From: Lineolata rhizophorae
Lineage: Eukaryota; Ascomycota; Dothideomycetes; Lineolatales; Lineolataceae
Direction: 5' to 3'
DNA: 64,000 bases
Assembly (NCBI GenBank): GCA_010093515.1
Contig: MU001673.1
Location: 151,104-215,103 of the forward strand
Shown one piece after another: positions 23,908 through 35,942 of this stretch (its first letter is position 1; each line of letters begins with the position of its first letter). The notes under the pieces are model-generated. The model made no database searches and was not told where the DNA came from. It saw only the letters and a program-made list of their open reading frames with translations. Both the position numbers and the translations under genes were made by a program.

Positions 23908-24601
23908 CTTGGTGCCGTTTCGCGAGAGAGGATCTGACCCTGGCTGTGGATGTATGTGAAGCTGTTGGAGGGAGAAACGCAATTGGCAAGTGGATTGATC
24001 GGAGGGCAGCGGTAATGGCTCGAAGAGCTGGGATAAACTGTTCTCCAGCTGAGGTAAAGCTCTTGTCCGCAGTCAATCAATCGATTCCTCTGACTCGATG
24101 GGAAGCCGTAACGAATTGCTTCGCGAGTGAGGGGCAATGGTGGGCTTGTGCTCTGGGCTGGCGTGGGATGCGCGGGGTAGCGTGTGAGCGAACCCCTGTG
24201 CCTCTCTGCAGATCGCCCAGCTTCACCGCTGCTATTGCCGCTTCCTGGTCAGCGGGCAGAGCTGATGCCGCGGCTGCTGCTCGAATACATGCTCGTAGGT
24301 ACATTCTTATAATGGCCTGACCTGAGTTGCTATATTCCGAATTCTACACTTCTACGGTACATTAGGAACAAACTACAAAATGCTTCGAGTATACCTTCCC
24401 GATGCCCCCATGCGATGGACGACGCAAGATGTTCCGCGCTCATCCAATGCAAGGTCCGAGTCTAAGGCCCTATATACTACCCAATGCCCATCATCCGTAC
24501 CGTATGTCCAATCTCAACCTCGTCGTGCCTGCACCTGGATATCTTCCGCATTTCACATATCTCATCTCCCATACCAAACACCCACCGCCTTCACGCGCTC
24601 T
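23908..24601. other. ureG promoter and esterase 3' side
   Basis: About 0.7 kb between the ureG start and the esterase stop, both on the minus strand. No gene or repeat was seen. One GATAA lies near 24030; GATA sites occur in nitrogen-regulated fungal promoters, but a single site proves nothing. Confidence 0.45.
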
Positions 24602-27202
24602 TCAAGGCGTCTTCATCCCATCTCCAGTCCCACCACCCATCAAGCCCCCAGTCAACCCCCTCATCCTCCGTCCCAACAGATCCTCCTCGCTCGCCAAACT
24701 CACCAAACTCTTCCTCCTATTCCTCCTCTCCCCTTTCGACGCCCCCTTTCCCACCCCACTACCCGCTGCTGCACCTCTCCGCACCCTCTTGCCCCTCGCG
24801 ACCGGCACCCCATTCACGGCCACCGCGCCGTCCGCACCACCGCCGCTCCCAGCGTTCCCGCGTCCGCTCCCGCTCCCGCTCCCGCGTCGCCGCGCCTTGT
24901 CGCGCGACCCGCGCAGCACCGTCATCTCGAGCGGCTTGTCCTCGTCGATGCTCGACTCGGTCGGAATGCGGCGATGATGGCGCTGTCGCTGGGCCGGCGT
25001 GTGGGGTCTCGCTAGGCCACCGGCCTCCTCCGCATCCTGCGTACCCGCGCCGCCGTCGGGCGTCGCAGCAGTGGTAGCAGTGGCGCCGCCCACGGCCTCC
25101 GCCCACGGCGTCTGCGCCGCCGAGGCCGCGGCCGAGGCCGTGCCGGCAGCCGGCGTCTGGAGCAGCGGCTCGCCGGGGTCGTCGACGCCATCGAAGAGCT
25201 CGCGCAGCCAGCGCGCGCAGCGGAAGATGTACTTCCAGCCCTCGGGGAAGACGGACACGAACTGGAGGAAGCCGTGGCTGATTCCCGGCACGAGCACCAC
25301 CTCGACGTGGTCGCGCTCATCGAACCAGCTCTTGCCCTTGTCGGCCCCGCCGGGCGGCAGGCCCAGGTCGCGCCGCTCTTGCCATGCCGCCCGCTTGGCT
25401 TGCCGCACGCGGCCCGCGAAGATGACCGTGTCGTCCACGAGCGGGTCGCGCTCGCCCGTGAGCAGGTGCAGCTTGGGGAAGCGCGCGAGCAGCCCCTCGG
25501 GAGCGAGGAGCGGTGAGAGCAAGTAGTCGGTCGAGAAGTCGGGCCGATGATGAGGTCCCACGTACAGGATAATCATGGCGCGCATCATCTCGGGTGTCAG
25601 GATGCGGTCATTAAAGTAAGATATCATGCTCGACATGGCGAGGCGCGTCCTGAGCTGCTGCGGCTTGGTGGTTTGGGACGTCTGTTGTGCGACGGCGGCG
25701 GTGGGGGAGGGAATGGTCTGGGACTTGCTTGCACCTCCCTCAGCCGAAACGGCGGCCGTAGTTGCTGAAGAGTCGATTGTGTGCGCCGCAGAGATATGAA
25801 TTGCAGTAGGGGAACTCGCGATAGCCGACCCATCTACCTTGGAGAGCTTCCCACTAAGCCCTTCTACCTTGTCCTCGTCCTCGTCCTCGTCGTCCGAGTG
25901 ATGCGGTGTGCTAGGAGTCAACTTCCTGTAGTCGTCACTCTTCCTCCGCAACACCCCTTCATTCACTTTCCTGTCCCTTCTGTCCCGTATCAGCGCCATC
26001 TGCTCATCAGTCATCCAGCTTCCAATGTTCATGTCCAGCGCCGGGTATATCAGCACAAGGCCCTCTGGCGGCGGCAGCGGCTTCTCGCCATGCCAGCGCC
26101 GTGTATCGGTGCTCCCAGACTCCAATACCATGAGCGTCATCCCCACCGCTAGGTTCCCTCCCGCGCTGTCCCCGCTCACAACAATGCGAGGCACAGTCGC
26201 GCCCGAAAAGCCGATGCACCGCCCCCGCGTCGCAACGATGGTATGGTACACGTCATAGCACTCGTTAAGCGCGTACGGATACGGGTACTCAGGCGCCTTG
26301 CGATAATCAAGGCTGAGCACGGGCAACCCCGTCCGGCCGGCCCATGCGAGCAGCTTGTCGTCATGGTTACGCGGCGTCATGGCGACGAAGCCGCCGCCGG
26401 GGATGTCGAGAACGACTTTGTCCATGCTCTTGAGCGCTGAAACCGGCCCATCGAAGTATAGCCACGCATGCACAGGTTCCTTATACGCCGATGCACGCGG
26501 TCGCGGGATCCGGATAGCACGCGGGCTGTATCGCATGAAGCGTGGGCGCAGCAGGGCGGCAAAACTGGAGATTATAGGCGAGGTTCCCTTGTTCCAGCTC
26601 ACACGAAGGTGGTCGACCGTCAGGCAGCCACGAACCTTGCGCACCTTGTCGTCGGCCTGCTCGGCGCACACGAGATAATAGAGCGAGAAGACGACGGACG
26701 CGAGCTCGCGAGCCCAGCGGCGCCGGATCGACATGGCCGACCAGAAGCCCGCGTCCAGCGCCGTCGTGATCCACGTGGCACGGAAGTAGGACCGCGAGTA
26801 CAGGTTCGCGAGCGGCTCCGGGCACTCAAGCCCGACCAGCTTGCCAAAGTTGCGCGCGATATACAGCCACAGGATAGTAATGACAAGTGTCTGCCAGGCG
26901 GTAAGGCGCGGAGTAAGGAGGGAGGAGACGCGGCGGAGAAGGGGTGGGCCGTGGCGGTCGCCTCTGCATGATGTGCCATGGAATGGTTAGCCCGTTGGTA
27001 GTGATAGGATGGTAAGAAACAAGAGTTTTCTGCGTAGGTTTTGCTCACTTGTAGAGGTAGAACGACCAGAATGAGACAACAGCAAAGACCTGGATCTTGC
27101 GGAACTTGACCGACGGCCGGCCGAGGACGTGGTCTGGATACAGCCGTCAGTATAGGAATGTCTAGTTTTCATATGCTCGGATGATGTCTCCTCACCAATC
27201 AT
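24602..27202 (-). CDS. Membrane-anchored HSL-type alpha/beta hydrolase
   Basis: Three exons (27202-27196, 27133-27049, 26963-24602) join in phase to 817 residues. The first exon is only 7 bases (ATGATTG). The N-terminus has two hydrophobic segments, around VFAVVSFWSFYLY and WQTLVITILWLYIARNFG, suggesting membrane anchoring. The fold is alpha/beta hydrolase-3 (hormone-sensitive-lipase group): oxyanion motif IPGGGF (about 219), nucleophile motif GDSAGGN with Ser about 297, Asp in ERDPLVDD about 536, His in ISHGFLQF about 593. About 120 residues between the Ser and Asp motifs are an acidic and Ser/Thr-rich insertion (DDEDEDED repeat near 387-395). The ~180-residue tail is Gly/Arg/Ser-rich and basic. 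Likely an ester or lipid hydrolase; substrate unknown. Confidence 0.85.
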
Positions 27203-30200
27203 GGTCGGAACAAGCTACGCTACGAAACGGCCGTAAAGAAGAGAGTGTTAGAGTAAGTGCCAGGGGAAAGAAGCCTTTGCAGAACAGAGGAATCGCATGG
27301 AGAGCTCGATGACGCCATACGTTCAAGGCGTGGGGCGCAGGCGCAGCGGGATGAAGGTGAAGTGGAGGAGGGAGGCGCGAGGATTCACTGCTCAGCCGTA
27401 TTCGGCCATGGTTGGTGGACGAGGAGGCGCGGGCCTGAAGGGGCCGAACGCTGGCGCAAAACTAGGGACGGGGGGACCACGAGGATGGATGCGGCGACTC
27501 GACAATGCCGGCGGCCATCGGCGGCTCGTGAACAAGGCCGGAGGCAAGGCTCGGCTCTTGCATGTGATAGCGGAGCATCCAAGGACCCCTCGGACCCTGC
27601 CGGCCTTGGCCCCCGCAGTCCGGGGGATGGCCGGTCCGAGACGGCGCCACGAGTCACGTGGAGCCCTTCGACTTTTTCGTGTCGGATGCCCCGTGACTTT
27701 CCCATTTTCTCTTCCGCCGCCATCCGCCAGCATCAGCGCAGACCTCCCAGAAAACCCCACAACAGCCTGTTCGATCGCACGTCCGACGACAGGACAAGCG
27801 TGCCGCGATAAGCGCCTTTCATCCGATATGTAACTCATGCCGAATCCTCCGGCTTTCGCGACGCGGCCGGGTGATTGGCCTTCAGCCCGACGTTCGACTT
27901 TAGAAATAGCACTTCGGACAATTACCGGATGCGGATCCCCTCCGCGGTCGCGTCAGGCCAAGCTCACCCTGCACCTGACCACGTCCCAAGACATGTCCGA
28001 CGTACAATTATCTCGGTTTTCTCCTGACACAACTGATCGGACGCCTTCTATACAGGTGCTTGTTAAGTAGGTAATCCTAGCCTTAGGACTCCACTTGAAT
28101 ATTTCCTTTCAGTGCTTCATCGTTTCCCACACACCCGTGTGCTTTCCGCCTAGGACACAGTGCTCGAATTACTTCACACACCTATCATCACTAGCATCGA
28201 GTCATGAACAGAGACGCAGGTCCTTCCGCTTCTCCTTCCGTGGCGTGTGAAGCCGGGATTTGTTTTCAATAGTGGTCTTGTCTAACCTTCTGTGAGTCGT
28301 CTTAACTGCTGCGGAATATTCCCTCGCCCTATATCCCGCCTTCGTTCAGTTTCATACTTTGTAGACTCGAAACATTCTTCCTTGAAATTAGTTTCTGTTC
28401 TGTGCTGTTCTTTCCCCATCAATTTTTTCCACATTGTGTTCTAGTTTCAAGGAAATCAATTGTCCGCAGCGGTAGCAACTTTGACGTCATGAACCTCAAG
28501 ACGTGGGTACCGAAAAGTTGCCTAGCCATCTGCGGCGCAAGGCCAGACTGGCCACGTTGGTGGACATCTTGCGACGTAATTTGCTGTAGCATTAGGCTAG
28601 ATGTCGAGCATGCGAACTTTTCGGGAATCGCCAAGTCTTGAAAGGGGCGTCTTCGCGTAAATTCCCCTGGAAGGCACGTCTTGTTGCTGTGCGCGCTGCG
28701 TTGGATGGCACCCACTTATGCAGGTACCCATAGATGGAAGCTGCATGGGAAAATGAAGGCAGAAGCGGATGTCACTACATTTGAGCCGCATGATGGGCCC
28801 TAGGATGGACAAGCGCTCGCATGTCCAAGGGATGCAGCGACCGAGGCAACTAATCCAAGCTCCCTTCCAGTCTAGGTCAAACTAAGTCCTTCTGTGATTT
28901 CAAGGTTCAGATCACTATAACTTCATGCAACGCGAAGATATTATTATTACACTCTAATCAAGGAGATGGCAATTTCAAGCTCATTAAAAATTGCCCCCCT
29001 TATTTAAACTATCATTTCTATTGACTATATAAACGTTTTACCATATCTGATCGCCCGATTCCCGGAAAATGGTCCCAAACCCTTCGTTCTGCTTTACATA
29101 CTCCGCATGCCTAGCTAGTGTGAGGCCCTTGGGCACTTCCCTGAGCCTCAGATATGGTCACGGAGCACCAAGTCGGTCGGCCAACTGTTACTCGACCGTG
29201 GTATATCTGACATGTCATTCTCGTGGCGTTCCTGTAGCCCAAGTGCACTAGGCATGGCATTGTGATGTTATGCTTAGAGGCTTCTATGGCCGCCCATCTA
29301 GAAAGTGCCGTTCAGGGAGCGCTGACACTGTTGTACTCGAGAGCGCGATTGAGATAGTGTCGGTAGTGAGCACACAAAGCCCTGTGTATCCATTTCCGAC
29401 CCTTGCCAACATTCACAGTCGGAATTGCAAGGCGGGTGAAAGTACTTGTATTATCTATTTGACAAATCAGGAGCCATTAGATCCGTGCAAGCACCCTGGC
29501 TCGGAGTACGCTTGGTATTCGCTGACTTAAGAGAGACATAATTTCCAGCATGTGTGTAAAGCCGAGATTTCCTATATGTACGAGGTGACGGATCATCACC
29601 AAGCCATTGACCGATAGGCCTTAGGGAGACTCGTTAGTGTAGCGGAGACCGGGAAGCAGGACCACCTCTTGAGTAGCACGACCGCCTTCGTGCGTAACAA
29701 GAATAGAATTATGTTGAGCGCTAGATGGTGTTAGATGGACAACGCAACCGTACTCCCTTGTGGTGGAACTACCACAAATGATAGAGGAGCAAGCCACGAC
29801 CTGTTGCGTCGGGTAGAATCGGAAAACTTTCCGCCAGCTACTACAGTGAGTGGAGATAATGCCTGCTGTTGGGCAAGCAAAACGATTTGTGTAACTTGCA
29901 GGCTGCAGCTTTCCAGCTGATTGAGGGCCATCGTAAATAAGTGAACAACTCCAAGGCTCGCCGTCTTTTAAGATTCTGGACTGGGATGGCCAATCTGTCT
30001 AGGCTTCACCGGCCCCTTCAACTTAGGATCGTCCTGGAAGGCGAGAAATTCCAGCGACGTCCCATTTCAGAAGGTGACGCTTAGGTACCCAAGGGCAAAC
30101 TCCTTGCATATGACGGATACCGCTACTGCAAGCAAGGGTTATCAGGTCCGCGAAGAAGCGTCCAAATCAAACAGTGTATTCTTAAGCGAGTTTGTTTGGT

Positions 30201-30360
30201 TGGACTGTGCTTCTTATCAGTAAGTGACATTTCTGTTTCATTGCAGTGTCTCTTGAAGCTCTTAGACTGCGTGCTGTAAAATTCCAATGACATCTGAATC
30301 AAAGTCCTTCCTTGTGTTGTTCAACTGGTGTTTCTACAAGATATATTGCGCAATCTCACC
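27203..30360. other. Gene-free region
   Basis: About 3.2 kb. The first ~600 bases are GC-rich and should include the esterase promoter; frames of up to 184 codons there overlap on both strands and have no motif. The remainder becomes AT-richer with many stops. No transposon ends, RNA genes or conserved coding exons were recognised until the dehydratase starts. Confidence 0.45.
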
Positions 30361-31834
30361 ATGCCATCCTTCGTGCCAGTAGGACCAGCACCCAATGGTA
30401 AATACATATCTAGTGTGAGTTCCGAGTTGATTACTGACGTCAATATGTCGAGAAGGTCAACCCGGGTTAAGCACCGAATTCTTCAACGGCAATGGGATAT
30501 GGAGAGACGCGCCCGTGCTTAGAGGCACGACAAAGTTCAGGCCTCTCCCTGAGGTCAAAAGTATCATGATCACGGGAGGCGCTGGCTTCATGTGCGTACC
30601 ATGAATACTACACCTAACTAGCACCGTGTATTAAGTCCTACCACAGCGCGTCTTGGATTGCCCGCCATTTGGTGACCTCCTACAAAGAAACCTACAACAT
30701 TGTGTGCTTCGACAAGCTTGAATACTGCGCATCTCTGTCAAATGTTGGTGCGCTGAATTCCTATGCGAACTTTAAATTCGTTTCCGGCGACATCACCAAT
30801 CCCACCGATGTGGGCCGTTGTCTAGCGCACCACCACATCGATACCATTTTCCACTTCGCTGCACAGTCCCACGTCGATCTGAGCTTCGGTAATTCGTACG
30901 AATTTACAGAAACAAACGTTCTTGGAACTCATGTGCTTCTTGAATGTGCACGGGAGTTTGGTATTGGCCGTTTTATACACGTTTCCACGGATGAGGTCTA
31001 CGGCGAAGTGGCAGCTGACGATACCGGCTTGCTTGAGAAGAGCATCCTGGCTCCTACGAACCCATATGCCGCTAGCAAAGCGGCGGCTGAGATGATGGTC
31101 AACGCATATTCCAGGAGTTTCAAAGTTCCTGCGATCATTGTCCGCAGCAACAACGTCTATGGCCCGCATCAGTATCCTGAGAGTAAGTTCTTACTTATTT
31201 TTGTTGTACAATCCTTCTTGGTGTAGTTGCAGCTCTGAGGACCGTTATAATAACGAAGTGCTCTAACGTAGAGGTGATCCCTAAATTTGCTTGCTTGCTC
31301 CATCGCAACCAGAAGCTCCTCCTTCATGGGGACGGCAAGCATACGCGTCACTACCTGTATGCGAGCGACGCTGTTGACGCATTCGACACCATCCTGCACC
31401 GCGGCTCCATCGGCGAAATCTACAACATTGGTTCGCGGGACGAGATCTCCAACTTAACGCTGTGTGCCAAATTGATAGGTGTCTTTGGACATACCAACAC
31501 GACTGAGAAAGATGTCTACGCCCATGTGGAGCACGGGTGCGACAGACCATTCAACGACCGTCGCTACGCTGTCGATGGGTCCAAGCTGAAACGGCTAGGA
31601 TGGACACAGAAGACGGGCTTCGACGAGGGCCTCAGAATGACGGTTGACTGGTATCGCAAATATGGCGATGTGTGGTGGGGTAACATTGAGCATATTTTCG
31701 CGGCATTTCCTTCTGCGGCAAAGGAACAGAGCAGCCCTGGTGGAGAGTGCTCCTCTGCACCTAGTTCCGGGGCGAGGAGTAGTCTAGACGAGGCATGGAC
31801 CGATGAAGTCAAGACGATTGCTGAAAACGTTTAG
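30361..31834 (+). CDS. UDP-glucose 4,6-dehydratase (UDP-rhamnose pathway, step 1)
   Basis: Four exons (30361-30397, 30456-30591, 30647-31182, 31272-31834) join in phase to 423 residues. It is an extended short-chain dehydrogenase. The NAD-binding motif TGGAGFIAS is completed across intron 2. The active site shows STDEVYGE (Thr-Asp-Glu) and NPYAASKAAAE (Tyr-x3-Lys). [20 protein letters not shown] spans intron 3 and is typical of dTDP/UDP-glucose 4,6-dehydratases, as are DRPFNDRRYAVDGSKL and WYRKYG. The product would be UDP-4-keto-6-deoxyglucose. The enzyme that converts this to UDP-L-rhamnose is encoded 4.1 kb downstream on the same strand, so the UDP-sugar assignment rests on that neighbour plus the fungal dehydratase/epimerase-reductase pathway. 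The last ~50 residues are Ser-rich and variable. Confidence 0.92.
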
Positions 31835-33646
31835 AATGTATAGGTAACAACATTACCAGAGGTACGCAGCAGTGATAAAGGTTCTTGAGCGCGGCATGTA
31901 GATTGTGGATATAGAAGAGCAAATTTAATTGTAATGTCTGACCAAATGTCACTACCAATAGAATTGGCTGAAAGCTGTGAACGCCAGATTTTAAGGGCGC
32001 ACCTGCAATCACAACACTCGAAGTAAGGCTGCACAACTTCAGAAGGCGGCAGCTTGAGGTGGCTTTTGTGGCAGGGATATGCTCAGGGTTCATTTTTAGG
32101 ACATTCCTGTTAGTTGCTTTCCATATAATTATCTTCGCAGTAATTCATGAGTTTGGCCAACTCTACGCGACCTGTTCCAAGGTCATGTATTGGGACCTAT
32201 GTTCCAAAACTGTACCATCCACGAAAAACTATAGGATCCTTACGGCGTGAACTGCACACGCCCTTCCAAACGATCATGGCGGTCATGGAATGTAGGCTCA
32301 TGATGCTTGTTAGGAAGTTTTAGCGAATCCCCCATCGATATATGTACCAACGTCCCCGCTTCACCTCTATTACTTTCCACCGACGCTAGAAACATCATCA
32401 ACTCCACCACGTCAGGACGCTACCCGTTTGTCTCCTCTCTAGCTTTTGCTATATCTGTTATCACTCTTCGTATGGTCTTCTTCGGTTAGATCCTGCTTTC
32501 CTGATCAATCTGGCAATGATGATAGCAGCTATCGATAATACTTTATCGAGCAGAAGAGAGGGCATGTGCTCTAGATCTTCGGACTATAATGGCTGGAAAG
32601 AAAACAAGGGACTTCAGCTAGCAACTAAGGAGAACTATGGTAGAATGCTGAAGTTTTTGGGGGGCGTAAGTTCATACTACGCTCCACTATAATGTCGCCA
32701 ATGCGGTTCCGTAAAAGGGTAGAAACGACCGGGCGCGTTTGCATATAGCCTCAAATCGCTGCCCCAGTTCTTAAAAACAGTATCATACAGCATTTTTGGC
32801 ACCGATGACGATGATACACCTTACAAAGAAAGTGTACAGGGGGTTTGGAACGCCTTTACTATAGTATGGACCTGAGAGAATGCGAAGATACTATTTGGTG
32901 TATACACGTCTGTTAATAACATATATATTACTTTCAAAGCAGTCCTAGACCTTGCTTGTTGGATTCTATTACCTCAACGGTCCTATTTGTGAAGAAATCG
33001 AACTCAGGACTTCATAAGTGAGTTCACTAATATATGTTCGTAGTGACAGAGAAAGGCTAAGATCTCCCAGGTGCGATCAGTTCTACATACCTGATCAGCA
33101 AAAATAAGAACAGCCTCAGAGCTATACCCAAACATCTCACGATAGATGAATTCGCAAAATGCAATTTCGGTAACTGCTTTACGCTTGCATCCACTACTCT
33201 AGGTCTGATCATGCACCTAGTAAATGCGAGTTATAGAAGTGTAAACTTTCATATAAAACCTTATTGGGTGCCAAAGGCTGAACTAACAATCACATAGTCA
33301 ATCAAATATGCAACGCTCTTGGATATAATTCAGCAACGGCGTCATCCGGGTGAATAGAAAGAGTCAGCCCTGGCACGTCACAACGCTCTTCCAGTTAATT
33401 TTGATGTTTCTAGGCTTCACTCTTTCAGATAGGATAGATCCGAGGCACAGGAGTCTAAATAATCTTATCGCACATTGGATTTCGGATAACTCTGCTATTA
33501 TCTGGCAGTCTTTGACCTGGCAGACGACAGGGAACATTTTCTGGTTGACTCCAAATGCACCTAATGTCTTTCCCATTTCGCAAGCCTGATGAGGAGGGCC
33601 ATAAGCCCGGACTTGTTCGTCATCATAGAAACTCAACTGCCATCTG
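31835..33646. other. AT-rich gene-free stretch
   Basis: This 3' flank of the dehydratase gene is AT-rich with dense stop codons in all frames. It resembles repeat DNA decayed by C-to-T mutation, but I could not identify a parent element. A minus-strand open frame at 33364-33696 is discussed with the next entry. Confidence 0.4.
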
Positions 33647-34299
33647 TCAAAGGGTTGAGACTGGAGAACAAAACCCTTTTGAATGACACTCGCCATCTTC
33701 TAGGAATAGGATAACAGATGCTACAAGTTGATGTGCATTAGAGACTCGCGCCTTTGCTGGATTGATGGACTTGAATATGTCACGAAGGTTTGGCGGAGAC
33801 GGGCGCTTGTTTTTAAGTCGCCCACGGATCTCACCTACGTTGTCTGGCTTGGGCGGTTCTCTGCCATCGGGGAATCCGTATTTAACAAGAAAGATAACAA
33901 AATCAACAAGACGTTGCTCGTAACTGTGATCGTCGGGTCGAGACCTGAGCGAGCGAGCTCCGCTTCGAGACGGCAGCTGAGAGCTTATTTCGCTTTGACT
34001 CATCTGAGGATGTAGGGGCATGTGGTGCTAAAAATGAATTGGCATTTCCCATATAAGAGGAAGACAATACTTACGCCTTGCAGGTCATTGATATTTGGGC
34101 CATATTGTCTCGCGAAGTTCCGTATAATGGCCAAGATTTGCGATGAACGGGCAAGAAACTCGTCGGCAGGCACCTTCGGATAGTTGTGACGGCGCTGAAG
34201 ATCCTCCCGACCTTCTCGACCTTCTCGAGCCCGTCGAGTGAACGGTCGACGGCGTGTCTGGTGTGAGTTGGACGAGATCCTAGCAGCTCGCAGGGCTCT
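33647..34299 (-). CDS. Hypothetical protein fragment, possibly decayed gene
   Basis: Two consecutive minus-strand open segments can be spliced: 34299-34075 (no ATG seen; an upstream exon would be needed) and 34003-33647, across a 71-base GT-AG intron. The translation looks protein-like: NYPKVPADEFLARSSQILAI, then, after splicing, YEQRLVDFVIFLVKYGFPDG and LRDIFKSINPAKARVSN. A third open segment at 33696-33364 (FDRWQLSFYDDEQVRAYGPP onward) overlaps in another frame, so a frameshift or a missing intron separates it. I recognise no family. It lies inside the AT-rich interval between the two UDP-rhamnose genes but on the opposite strand, and could be a degenerate repeat gene. Confidence 0.3.
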
Positions 34300-35942
34300 T
34301 CACTTCAACTCTTCTAGGTCAGGCCGGTGCCTATTCGAGGAAGGTGTCAGAATATTAGGTGGTCTATTTGGGCCTAGTTCGCCAAACCCTGACAGGGATT
34401 CTACAAGTGTATTTATGCAGCCTCAGATAGCACCATTTTTCCAATGTCAATGGACTTGGCCTACCCATTCTAGATTTCCACTGGAATCTGATAGAAGGTG
34501 GCAGTGACAGGTCATTTGAACACTTGCGCTTGTGCGCGTAGGAGAACTAGGATCCGGACATGCGGCCCCCACGAGTCGCCAGCACTCTTCATTACGGCAT
34601 GGGGGAAAGAAGAGGGCGCGACAGGGTCGTGCTCGTGCGCAGTCGTAGTCGTGCCAAGGCTGGCGTGGAGCATCACGGGCCAAATCACAAGCTAATAAGA
34701 TCCGGCGCCACATCCCCATGAATAATGGGCCGAAAATGTAAAACTAAGGTAAAATTAGCTAATTAGCCGCTTCCGTACACGGCGGGATATAGAGACCTAC
34801 CTTCGCGCTACCTTTATGCTATCCATAGCTAATCGTATATCAAGGACGCTATGCATAAATCTTTATTTTATAATAAATTAGGGAAAGGATAAACTCCTCG
34901 GCTGTAGGAGCGACGTTTATATGAGGCCTCTAGCGATATTGAGAAGGTTCGATTTTCTGTTGCTATGCTGCTATCATACTATATGCTCCTCCTTAGAGGA
35001 AGTCGAAGAAGCCCTAAAAGAGCGAGCGAAGAGACCCGAGTAAGGTCGCGAGGCGAGCGCAGGTCGTCTCTCCAGGTGTCTTCAAAACCACCGACCGAGC
35101 ATGCGGATTACCCTCGAACGAAAGTTGGACGACCGCTTATTGACTTTTGTAGTCTCGAGCTACCGGATGGCGCCAAATCACTGGGCCTGGTTGTATAACG
35201 CGCACAAATCTGAGCTATCCTTGCAGGAAAATAGGTCTAGATTCGGTCCCTTAATTCTGACCCAGGGCCGGCTCAGGGTAAGTTTAGCGGGGCACAATGT
35301 GGCTCGCTATAGCGCAGCTACAGCTTAGGACTAGCTCAAAGCTACTTACTCATTGCTCAGGCACAATCATACGTGCTCAGGTCTCAAAATAGATTTGTGC
35401 TGCGGTGGAGTGAGATTTTGGGTAGAGTATTTTAGTAGTTACCTAGGGTCGCCTCACTTTCAATTCAAAGCACATGTTCTATGCTGCTCATGAAAAATAC
35501 TTTCAGTTCAGTAATGATAATGTTCGGGCTAGAGACCATGGACTGAATACATGCCTCTTATATCTTGACACATTTAAGAACATGAGAAATGACTTGTTCT
35601 AGCACAATTCTTCGATGCAGTGGACATACGAGGCGTATCATGCCTAGTAGACAGATTGCAAGTTATGATCCTGAGGCCCGAGGTGGTGGATTTCTGCCGA
35701 AATTTTCAAGTGGAGAAAGAGTTGATACCAGTCAGTTGTGTCGCGATCAGCGTTACATGGAATGTGGCACAGACTTGCGCTAGGTTGTAACTTAAGTGGG
35801 ACAAAGAACGGCAAGAGAAAAGCAATTAAAAAACTGAAAAGCAAGATGACTAACGGATGATAAGTTCTCAAGCCCGGGTATTTCTCCAGGCAAACATCCC
35901 CTGAGATCGGGAAAAAGTGAATCTCTGCCCTATTCAGCAGCC
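34300..35942. other. AT-rich gene-free stretch before the epimerase/reductase
   Basis: Mixed composition, with a notably AT-rich block at about 34.7-34.95 kb rich in TAGCTAAT-like and TTTATAATAAATTA-like words. No ORF has a motif. The last few hundred bases should be the promoter of the epimerase/reductase gene. Confidence 0.4.

Noticed and set aside
27257-27833. Overlapping 178-184 codon frames on both strands
   Set aside because: GC-rich promoter-side sequence of the esterase gene; no motif and mutually exclusive frames.
34940-34970. GGTTCGATT word resembling a tRNA B box
   Set aside because: No matching A box or acceptor stem upstream.
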